From positions 620,001 to 684,000 of the forward strand of contig JAYKXP010000002.1 of the NCBI GenBank assembly GCA_037176845.1: a stretch of DNA of 64,000 bases. The letters run 5' to 3'. The notes beneath the pieces are model-generated. The model was given only the letters and a program-made list of their open reading frames with translations. It was not told the origin of the DNA and did not search any database. Source of the DNA: Paramarasmius palmivorus. Lineage: Eukaryota > Basidiomycota > Agaricomycetes > Agaricales > Marasmiaceae. The position numbers and the translations under genes are program-made. Positions 55,662-64,000 of this stretch are shown here, in pieces; position 1 is the first letter of the stretch; each line of letters starts with the position of its first letter.

Positions 55662-58508
55662 CTAGCTCCTTTTCACAATCTGCAAAAGAACACGAGCTAT
55701 ACAGCGCTCCCCACCGGCCTTCGTGCAAACCCGCACGTCCAAATCACCAGTATCGTTTACGCCAGGTAAACCGTAGAACTCTACCGCTCCTGCTCCACTG
55801 CTTCCGTTACTTCTCCGCCTAGCTTCACTGAAGTCGACTCGCAAGAACGCTGGAATCTTCTCTCCGGTGATGAGTCTCGCCTCCAGCTCGTTCGATTCAT
55901 AATCGCCGCCCAGAACGGGAACCCGAAACTTGAATTGCTCTCCAACTCTAACAATCATTCGCAGAGCCTTTCCGTCATGTTCATGATCTGACGCTTCCAG
56001 GGATGAGAACGATGATCGCACGTTGGTCGAGACCGTCAGCGTAGATGGTGCAGCTTCAACAGCTTGATCGGCACCTAAAGCACGGACGTAGTGTATACCC
56101 ATGCTTAGCTCGTCGTTGCTATTGCTCTGGGAAGGAGTTTGAGGTAAGGCAGCTTCCTTCCACATAGTGGTCTGTGCGGTTTGACTAGTGACGCGTGCGC
56201 TCATTATTGAAGACGATCCATCAGAAGGGTCTGGAGAGGACACGGACATTTGTGGGATAGGTACTCGTGTTGCACTTGTGAAAGGGACCAATCGCGGACG
56301 TTCCGGGGGCGTCTGATGCGCAAGACTAGCTGCTCTACTAGCTGTCTGTACGATAGCTTCGCTCATTGATCCCAAAGACGAAGTGGAGCTATTAGACCCA
56401 TGCCTGGAGAGCCTATCGACGAAGTGAACCGTTGCCGGCGTCTGCGAATGACGAATATGAGTTTTAAGGTACCGTGGATGAGATATCGAACGAACCGCAA
56501 CACTTTCTGGGCGACTACTAGCCTTTGCACTACCGACCCGAGCACTCGCCGTCGTCGCAGGACTTGACGCTTTCAGGGAAGATGACTGAGAGCGATGCAG
56601 AAGAATGGGCTTCCCAATGACTACATTGCGATCCCTCAGCTGAGGGCGCTTCGTACGAGTGCATCTATCACTGACATTCCGGACAGTTTGCTTGATCTTC
56701 GTCATGAACTCTCGCTTGCTGATAACACCGGGACTTTGAGGCCCACTAGAATTTGCCTGGTTCAGCTCGGATTGGCTCCGCTCCATAACTCGACGTAGAC
56801 CTAGGCCAATGTCACCATAGTTGCGTGAACGTGGGCTTTGAGCAGGGCTACGGGAGAGCTCCAGTCCCATCCGAGGCCCACCCATTTCCTCCGGTGCCGC
56901 TGTCCACCCATAGCCGATCTTCTCATCTTGCAATCCGTACCACTGTTTATCCTTCTCTGACCAGTTTCTTTGACCTTCTTCGCCTTCTATTGTACTATCC
57001 TTTACCCTCGCACAGTGCCTGAAGACTGCCAAAAGACAAGCAATACCGCCAAGACCACCGACAATTCCAAAAGTGATACTCAGACCCAGGATCAACTTCT
57101 TGTGGCTGTCTGTTATCGCAGACGAGGATGGATGGAAGAAGGGAGACGTTTCTTTACTGGGGTCAAAATCGATTGATAGCGAAGCATGAGATGTGGAATG
57201 TGTTGTGTGAGAGTACGCCGTGAAAGTTGCCAAGATATGATCCTCCAGGTCGGAAGGTAAAACGCCGTTCAAGATGGCTTGCTGGGAGTCAAATTGCAGG
57301 TAGTTGGCCGCTAGTGGAGGATCGAATGCGACAGATATGTTGATGGACTCGTGCGTAGCATTGGAAAAGTATGGCCTAAGGGGGTAGGAAACCACGCCGT
57401 CTTTGCCAACAGTCAATGAAGGGAGTTCGGTGCAGGTGAAAAAAGAGGGTTCGATTTTGAGAGGAAAGTTTGTTTGAATCGTCTGATTGTATGCAAGGAT
57501 GGTCGCCGGAAGATAGGAAACTGTCGTACGATCGTCTGCTTGACCAGAGAGGGTTCGAGTTTTGGAGTCATAGTTAAGGGAACCGCCATAACCAGTAACG
57601 TCTACCATTAATTCGGTGATGCTTTCCGGGGGAAGAGGATGTCCATCCAGTTCGACACCAACAAAGTCGGCAGCGGAATTGAGTGTAAAGTTGAATGGAT
57701 CGCTCGCTGTAACGTTGATAGTGGGAAGCGAGTCGGCAGGCATGGAGAGGTCCTTGTCACCGATGAAAACGGAAAATGGTGCCTTCACCGCTGTATATCC
57801 TACGTGATCCGTCGCGTGTAAGAAGAGCTGAAGAGTGCTTGAGGAGTGTGAATCGCACTGGGCAGGAGTCGCGCCATCTAGGGTGATACTGCCAGGCGAA
57901 AAGCGAACCCAGTCTGGAAGTGGTGAGCCATCCTCCTGTAAAACCGCGTAATGCACATTCCGACCCCCAGCCACGTACGTATTCCATTCAAATCCAACAC
58001 TGAAAGACCAGTCGTATGGAATACGGACAACAGGCTCGTTCATGCTTGCTAGCGCAGAATGTGAACCTGGCACGAACACAGACGAAAGTGACGGGTTTCC
58101 GTTGTAAAACTGTTTTGCGATGGGGTAGTTATAAGTCGGAGAAGAATCTGTCGTTACAAGAATGTTGCACCAAGACGAAGCTGGCGAATCGGACACGTCG
58201 TAGCCTGTGATAGTGACATCTGGTGCCCCGACATCGTTCTCCGACGGTGTTCCATGTAAAGATCGCGTAGTAGAGTCGAATGTAAGCCAGCTGGGTAACG
58301 GCGAGGTGGTATATCGAGTGATAGAGCCGCAATCCGACGTGAAAGTGCTGGGAGAGAATGTCCAGTTATAGAATTGACCAACTCGTGCAATGAGCGGAAG
58401 CTGGTTGTCGAGAGAGATATTTTCGAAAACTTTGGCAGAGGTATTGAAGGAAAAGGCGATAACCAAGAAACAGGGTAAAAAGAAGGAAAACATAGCAAGG
58501 CAGAGCAA
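55662..58508 (-). CDS. Axl2-like membrane protein with cadherin-like (CADG) domains
   Basis: A single open frame of 948 residues without introns, unusual for this window. A signal peptide is likely (CLAMFSFFLPCFLVIAFSF). The ectodomain has repeated dystroglycan-type cadherin-like units: GQFYNWTFSPSTF with LPSWLTFDSTTRSLHGTP, then a second at PDWVRFSPGSITLDGATP and further ones. One transmembrane helix lies near residues 470-493 (LGLSITFGIVGGLGGIACLL). The long basic, Ser-rich cytoplasmic tail ends in another CADG-like unit (RMIVRVGEQFKFRVPVLGG...VEFYGLPG). Axl2/Bud10 of budding yeast marks axial bud sites and works with septins. The role in a filamentous fungus is probably polarity or septation. 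Confidence 0.8.
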   Translation of the reverse strand: MLCLAMFSFFLPCFLVIAFSFNTSAKVFENISLDNQLPLIARVGQFYNWTFSPSTFTSDCGSITRYTTSPLPSWLTFDSTTRSLHGTPSENDVGAPDVTITGYDVSDSPASSWCNILVTTDSSPTYNYPIAKQFYNGNPSLSSVFVPGSHSALASMNEPVVRIPYDWSFSVGFEWNTYVAGGRNVHYAVLQEDGSPLPDWVRFSPGSITLDGATPAQCDSHSSSTLQLFLHATDHVGYTAVKAPFSVFIGDKDLSMPADSLPTINVTASDPFNFTLNSAADFVGVELDGHPLPPESITELMVDVTGYGGSLNYDSKTRTLSGQADDRTTVSYLPATILAYNQTIQTNFPLKIEPSFFTCTELPSLTVGKDGVVSYPLRPYFSNATHESINISVAFDPPLAANYLQFDSQQAILNGVLPSDLEDHILATFTAYSHTTHSTSHASLSIDFDPSKETSPFFHPSSSAITDSHKKLILGLSITFGIVGGLGGIACLLAVFRHCARVKDSTIEGEEGQRNWSEKDKQWYGLQDEKIGYGWTAAPEEMGGPRMGLELSRSPAQSPRSRNYGDIGLGLRRVMERSQSELNQANSSGPQSPGVISKREFMTKIKQTVRNVSDRCTRTKRPQLRDRNVVIGKPILLHRSQSSSLKASSPATTASARVGSAKASSRPESVAVRSISHPRYLKTHIRHSQTPATVHFVDRLSRHGSNSSTSSLGSMSEAIVQTASRAASLAHQTPPERPRLVPFTSATRVPIPQMSVSSPDPSDGSSSIMSARVTSQTAQTTMWKEAALPQTPSQSNSNDELSMGIHYVRALGADQAVEAAPSTLTVSTNVRSSFSSLEASDHEHDGKALRMIVRVGEQFKFRVPVLGGDYESNELEARLITGEKIPAFLRVDFSEARRRSNGSSGAGAVEFYGLPGVNDTGDLDVRVCTKAGGERCIARVLLQIVKRS

Positions 58509-58848
58509 GCTGAGAGGACCTGTCCTCAGCGAGCTTGACCGTCAATGATTGTGGTTCAGAGTTGAGTGCAACAAGTCGAACAAACACGCGTCCATATCGC
58601 GACTTCACTTCGGGATCAGTACATTACAGTAAACTTTCCGGGCTTCTATACCGAAATTATTCCCTTGTACAAGAAAAAATAGTCTAACGCACAACAGAAA
58701 GAACAAAGAGAAAACAAGAATATCGTATGTAACTACTAGATCTGAAAATCATGGGGTAAACGAGGGAGTAATAGCTTGTGGGGGCGAGTGTATCCAGAAA
58801 TCAATCAATATCATGAATTCATAAAATCATCCTTCAGACGGAAAGCGA
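58509..58848. other. intergenic AXL2-like promoter / KAP123 3' flank
   Basis: 340 bp with no open frame of note. It holds the promoter of the Axl2-like gene and the end of the Kap123 transcript, both on the minus strand. Confidence 0.5.
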
Positions 58849-61800
58849 TCATGCACCTGGAACGAACACGCCGAGACCTGCAGCCTGGATCTTGGCGGGA
58901 TCCTCAGCATTCAAGGCACCAATAAGCTGAATCAATTCAGCTCTGACTTGGTCACCAACTTGGTCTGGTCCGTTGGGGTCAAGGACTGTACCGAAGACCT
59001 GTAACAGGCGGTCCATATAAGGACCGAGGGCACCACCGTTTGTCCGTGTCAGGTGGAAGATGGCGCGGAAAACTGGTCGGTTCTCGAGGTAATCGTTCTT
59101 CAGTGGCAAGGCGCCAATGAACACGGGGAGGACCTGATCTAGAGGAACAGCTGCGGTGTTACGGAGAATCATGCGAGCAACAGCACCGGCCGCATTGTCC
59201 TTGGCATTAAGTCTCGCTGCCTGCGAATCTGGGGTGACATCGAACAATGGCCGGAGGGCACCGAGAAGGTGCATGTATTGAGGGGAGAGATCAACCTCGG
59301 AGTGTTCAATGAGCAAACCAACGGCGAAGGCGGCATTGCTGAGGACCTCGGCATCAGGATCGCTGAGAGCTTTGTAGAACAATTCTAACAATGGTTCTGT
59401 TGAAGGAGTGACGGCGCTCTTCATGCCAGAGATGATTTCGGCGAGACATCCGATGGCAGAGGACCGGTCGCTTAGTGAACGAGACTTTTTCTGTAGCACG
59501 ACAGTCAGGCACGTGTAATATGAAGTTGGCCGAACGGATACTTACGTAGAATTTGGCAATGAGAGGGAAGAAACGGCCGAACGCAGGAGCGAAGTCGGAG
59601 CCCAATGCGTTGGCCAAGGCTGCAACGAGGTCGCCGGCTGATGAGATGAGAACGGAGTCATACTCAGCCTGTGCCTCAGGTGCCTCCTCTTCCTCGTCTT
59701 GATCGGGATCCTGTTGGCAGAAGGCCTTTTGCTCAAGGATCTGGATGGCAATGTTGCAAACAGACTCGAGTTCTAGAATAGGTGTATTAGAGAATAAGCC
59801 ATCAAGGGTAAAGGCTTTACTTACGGCCTTCAACGAAGGCAGGGCCAACCTTGTTGATGGTTTCGGCAAGGCCAACGCACAGAGCAGACACGACGGATCT
59901 ACGAGTAGGACAGTCAGCATGACGTACGATATGAAGAGGCTAGAGTCAGGATCGGTTCAGTTAAATAAAGAAAATGGTCTCATTCGCGTTGCGTCGAAGT
60001 GAGCTGAGTTAAATTTTCATCGCGAGAAGCAGCCGATAAAAACTTGAGGTAAGAATAACTCACTTGTTATCTTCAGTCTCATACATGTCGAGCAGAGGCG
60101 GGAGGATGTGACCAATGAGTTCCTTGACTTGCGTTTGGAGAGGAACACGCTACAATGAATGTTAATGTGGATATCAATTATAGAGGATCGCCACTCACGA
60201 CTGTGGTACCGGGTTGCCAGTCCTCAGGATTGCTGAGCTCGTAGAAAGTCCTGACAATCTCCAATAGCGAATCCAAGGCGCTCTTCCTGATACCCTCGTA
60301 GTAGTGCAGCAATAATTGCACCAACTCAAGAACACTTTGTTCGACGAAGGGCAAGAAGTGTCCTTTGGTAGCTGAGAACAAAGTACCGATAGTATCGGCG
60401 GCAATCTCTTTCTCGACGGCGATAGCACTGTTTACGTCCATCAACTTGTCGAGGTCAATGTCCTCGAGCTCAGCAGTGGGCATGCCGTTGATATCACGCT
60501 CATCGCTGACATTGATAGCATTCAGAGGTGACATGCCAGTGTTGAAGGCACCAGAGGCTTCCGAGACGGAGACTGACACTAGATCGGTTAATTTCCCGAA
60601 CAGAACATTAGATTGCGAACAAACTCACGTTCATCGCCTCCTTCGGATTGTTTGCAGCTCTGCAAAAGAGGTGGCACAACCTGAGGCAAGTAAGGAGCAA
60701 ACTCCTCACCAAACACCCTTGCCATAACACCAAAGAACAAGAAGCTGCATTCCCTCAGCCTAGCACTCCCCATCTCAACACCCTGGAATGCTTGAGTCAT
60801 CATGGTGGGGAAGTAGGGCCTGAACAAGTCCTTTCCGACAGCTTCAGCAAAGGTACCAACGGCATCCATAGTAATACCACGGAGCTCAATCTCCTCACCC
60901 TCGCCAGTGAGAACAAGGAAGTGCTGGAGACGTTGCATAACGGGTTCAAAGTAGGGAACGAAACGCTCCTTGGAAGCATGAGCTGCACTTCCGATAGCAC
61001 CGGTGACGACAGCCTTAACATTCAATGGGGCGCTCTCGAGAAGACCAGAGAGGCGCTCCATGATGAGCGAGAGGTATTGATCGATGACATCGTGAAGGAT
61101 TTCCAAGAGAGCATCGAGAGCGGTGCAGGCGGATCGCTGGGTCTCGGGGTCGTTGATGAGGTTCATGATAGCCTAGCACATCATGGTGAGCCCTGGAAGA
61201 ATTGTACATGAATGACAAGGACTTACAGGAACCAAAACCTCGTGCTTAGCCACACAATCTTCCTCGAGCCACTCGCAGAAGCAGCTAACAGCAACACAGG
61301 TGGCTTTTCTGACAGAGGCATCACCGTCCCGGAGACCAGCCTCGATGATGGGCCAGACCTCACTCATAAGAGGAGTCATAAACTCACTGCAACCTTCGAC
61401 AGCGATACCCAGCGAGAGCATAGCACCACGACGCTGAGCAGGGTCTTGGGAAGAGAAGTATTGCACGATGAGATGACGGAGTGCAGGGAAGACTTGCATG
61501 GGTGGCAAGTTCGTGGAGAGGCCGTCAATGATACGGAGAGCAGAACGAGAGGGTGCATCTTCATCTATGTCTTCGGGCTCTTCCTCAGTAGTAACGGGCA
61601 TGAGGAGCTCGAGCATAGTGCCAGCGAGGTTGGCACTCTGAAGCTTGGATTTTTTGCTACGGGCAAATCAGACGGGGTTGTTGATCGATTGGATGATACG
61701 CCTTACTATTGAACAGTCCAGTTCAGAGCATTGAGAGCGAGAACACGCAACTCGGTGTCGTAGTTGCGGTTCCCACCACATCTGAGTAAGAACTCAACCA

Positions 61801-62915
61801 GGTCAGGAATATTCTTGCTGAGAATAGGCACTTCCTATTGCAAAGTAAGCGACCAGGGGGTGATCAAAGACATCAAGACTCACAAGGATAAGAAGCGTCT
61901 CAAGAACGTCAAAGAGCTGACGAGCACCAGCCTCATTACTCGTCTCAACGCACTGTCCAATAACTTGAATCATCCCGGGTAACAGACTCTGGAACTGAGA
62001 AAGGTAGTTCTTGTCATCGCTATCAATGAACTGGGCGATAACACCCATTGCCCTTCAAAACGTTAATTTGACCGATCGACGCGTAAAAATGAAGACCCAC
62101 TTGACAGTTGTAATGCGGACTTCAATGCTGTCAGGATCAACCAAGGTCTGCGCGAACAGCTGGAACAGCGATTGCAGGTGATCCTGGAACCCTTCAACAA
62201 TGTTTTCGAGTGAAGTAAAGAGCATGTACACTCCAACTTCACGATGCGAGGGATCTGACGATGTGGAGGTTTGCTGCAGAAAAGGAAGAAGATCGTTCCA
62301 TGTTCCCATCGGAAGCTCGATGGACGCGATCGCGGCTACGACCCGGGCGGCGGAATGGCGAACCAAATTACTACGACAAATTCAGCCTCTGCTACTGGAT
62401 CTCAAGATGGCTTACGCACCTTGTTTCTTTGAGAATGAGCTGAGGGAACTGTGATTTGATCTGTTCGCGCTCGTTTTGGGGTAAAGCAGTCCAAAGGGTA
62501 CCGCTGTTGTATGCAACACGTTTTCTCATCTCCACGGCGGCAAGCTGACGGATCTACAGTCCCACACCCCTGGTAAGTTGACGGCCCCAAAAAGGGCACC
62601 AATAGACACGTACAGCTTGCTCCGGCGAGGTCGTTATAATCGTGGCAAGTGCAGTTATACATGCCGGGTTTTTGTAGTACTCTTGGTTTAGCTGAGCGGT
62701 AGCCTTTAATGATTGAAGCAGATGTGGAAGATCGAAGAGCGATCAGGTCATTGGATCACATATACAGATAGTATAAGGTCCTACAGCTTTGAGTTGGGTC
62801 GTATCATTAGAGGTAGTCTGCACAAGCAAGTTGTGCAGTCCTTGTACAAAGTTCTGTGGCAAAACCGAATCAGAAACAGTGAATGTACAGAGAAATTTCA
62901 ACCACATACATCCAT
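58849..62915 (-). CDS. KAP123: importin beta-4 type karyopherin Kap123, with an apparent one-base frameshift
   Basis: Fourteen exons: 62910-62915, 62785-62853, 62614-62703, 62420-62553, 62101-62370, 61884-62052, 61707-61834, 61227-61656, 60629-61172, 60199-60578, 60064-60150, 59825-59898, 59546-59772, 58849-59490. The first coding exon is only ATG GAT. HEAT repeats run throughout (NFVQGLHNLLVQTTSND, AVEMRKRVAYNSGTLW, SKERFVPYFEPVMQRL, FVEQSVLELVQLLLHYYEGI, LSNAAFAVGLLIEHSEV). Kap123 imports ribosomal proteins and histones H3/H4 into the nucleus. In exon 11 the frame RVPLQTQVKE breaks and continues as LIGHILPPLLDMYETED one base over. Removing one A of the AAA at about 60120-60122 restores 1,082 residues, the usual length. 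An acidic loop (DQDEEEEAPEA) lies in exon 13. Confidence 0.9.
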
Positions 62916-63687
62916 TTTTCTGGGCGTGAAGGAGAGACGTGAAGAGAAGGAGGAAGGGGAAGAGGAAGATGGCGGTTTGCAGAAACCTCGCGAGTACCGC
63001 TAAAATTTTTTCTGAGGAAAAAATAATGGTAAACAATGATTGGGGTTAGGGCTAATTATTTGTGCTATCGATTTTCCGGTCCGCTACTGTCATGATCTCG
63101 TTCCTCAACTTAATAGCCGACCTCATTGCTTACCTTCAGGCTGCAATGTGGCCAAGGACGTGTTTCAACCGGCGATTCAGCTTGCGTTCGTCAAACTCAT
63201 TTCAAGCCCGCTGAAACACTGCCACTGCCACTGACGCGCATCCGAGTCACGACTATGATCCCTGTCACGCAAATCTTTCCGCTTAGTGGAGATAGCAAGG
63301 AGATTCTGAATTCAACGTCAAACTTTGTTGGTTTTGGAGCTCTAAAGCTTCAAAGGCTAACTTTGTCTCTTCACTGCGCATGCTACGCCCAGGATCTGCT
63401 TGTGGATCTAAAAGTGGCAGTCAAAGCAGTTGTGGCATGGCAACGCCCGTTAGCACGTTGCACCCACTACCTTTGTTAGACGCGCTAGGCCATACCGAAT
63501 ACGTCTAAATCTTGCATGCTATTGTTCCTCGCCCGACTTGGGGGTTAAAGCAAGACGCGCGCAGCTGGGGGTATAAAAGGAATTCATGGCCAATCCAAAA
63601 CCCCATCGAGCTCCTTCCGCTATCGGAATCCTCTGATACACAAACCCGTCCTTGACTCTAGCACCTTCATACTCTCACAACCACACC
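62916..63687. other. intergenic divergent region upstream of KAP123 and of the last gene
   Basis: 772 bp. The part next to KAP123 is purine-rich on the plus strand (CT-rich leader on the KAP123 strand). An open frame at 63126-63479 has no motif. The right end contains a TATA box for the last gene. Confidence 0.45.
63572..63579 (+). promoter_or_regulatory. TATA box of the last gene
   Basis: TATAAAAG, 116 nt upstream of the ATG at 63688, in a GC-rich setting with C-rich sequence between it and the ATG. This is the clearest TATA element in the window and suggests a regulated or strongly expressed gene. Confidence 0.55.
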
Positions 63688-64000
63688 ATGTTCTGCATCC
63701 CTTTCCGAACACTCTCTCCCAAGCCCCGCCTCTCTTCTTGCGACCAAGAGAAGAACAATTGGGCACCTCATCCTCATCGGACGACGCGTAGAGATATCGC
63801 GTGAGTGTCTCCGACTACCCGTCCCCGTCCACTGACTACTCTTACTGACTACATATCTCTCTAGACGTAATGTTCTCCGTCGTCGTACATCCTCTCCGAC
63901 TCTAATCGAAGAGCCCACCGATTTGCAAGACATTTCGAGAGGAAACCATCCGAAACCCCTCAAACGCAAAGTCGTTCTAGCGTGGAAACGCCTCAATGCG
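63688..64000 (+). CDS. unknown small basic protein, partial at window end
   Basis: Exon 1 (63688-63800) starts MFCIPFRTLSPKPRLSS. A 64-nt intron (GTGAGT to CTCTAG, 63801-63864) leads to exon 2, which stays open to the last base. The visible 83 residues are rich in Arg, Pro and Ser, with a basic stretch RNVLRRRTSSPTL and KPLKRKVVLAWKRLNA at the edge. I do not recognise the family. The TATA box upstream and the clean splice signals support a real gene, but the rest lies outside the window. Confidence 0.5.

Noticed and set aside
55662..58508. Introns inside the AXL2-like gene
   Set aside because: The 948-residue frame is continuous and family-like throughout. No segment needed removal.

Overview
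The window is 64 kb of nuclear DNA from a filamentous fungus, most likely a basidiomycete of the Agaricomycetes. Genes are dense on both strands and cut by many short introns (mostly 48 to 70 nt, GT-AG). Several proteins have agaric-type relatives: the yeast-like importin Kap123, a DUF6987 protein, a CCCH/RING-IBR protein, a divergent forkhead factor and a FunK-like kinase. The organism is inferred from gene structure and protein motifs, not from a search. I saw no rRNA, tRNA, CRISPR array or intact transposon.

Layout. 1-7.4 kb is the accessory part: the tail of a C2H2 zinc-finger gene, a degenerate choline-phosphate cytidylyltransferase-like gene, a DapA-family aldolase, a phenol-hydroxylase-type FAD monooxygenase and a 2.5 kb gene-poor stretch. 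7.4-15.7 kb carries a run of polarity, cytoskeleton and cell-cycle genes: a Zds1-like protein, the gamma-tubulin complex microprotein MZT1, TMA16 (ribosome biogenesis), Arp2/3 subunit 2 and a Gin4/Cdr2-like kinase. 15.9-26.3 kb holds DNA ligase IV in 29 exons, a forkhead transcription factor and the bifunctional purine enzyme Ade16/17. 26.5-32.5 kb holds a kinase-like gene, the Rer2 cis-prenyltransferase, a questin-oxidase-like protein, a doubtful 74-residue gene and a DUF6987 protein. 33-44.5 kb holds SF3B1/Hsh155, AP-1 gamma-adaptin and a 1,314-residue protein with six CCCH fingers and RING-IBR. 44.7-55.5 kb holds a type I membrane protein, a cytochrome P450, a SAGA Spt20 homologue and a metal-dependent amidohydrolase. 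55.6-64 kb holds an Axl2-like CADG membrane protein, Kap123 and the start of an unidentified gene behind a TATA box.

Most genes are unrelated housekeeping functions. Several pairs share short divergent promoters: MZT1/TMA16, kinase/LIG4, AP-1 gamma/CCCH-RBR and P450/SPT20. Others converge tail to tail with under 200 bp between stops. The oxidative enzymes (FAD monooxygenase, questin-oxidase-like protein, P450) are scattered among housekeeping genes and do not form a convincing metabolite cluster.

Exon models were assembled by hand from reading frame, splice signals and family motifs. For every complete gene the exon lengths sum to a whole number of codons, except two. KAP123 and SPT20 each need a one-base correction inside a repeat or homopolymer. 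These are either assembly errors or real lesions. No previously undescribed multi-gene system could be supported. The most unusual single observations are the active-site-depleted cytidylyltransferase and the RING-IBR protein without a catalytic RING2.
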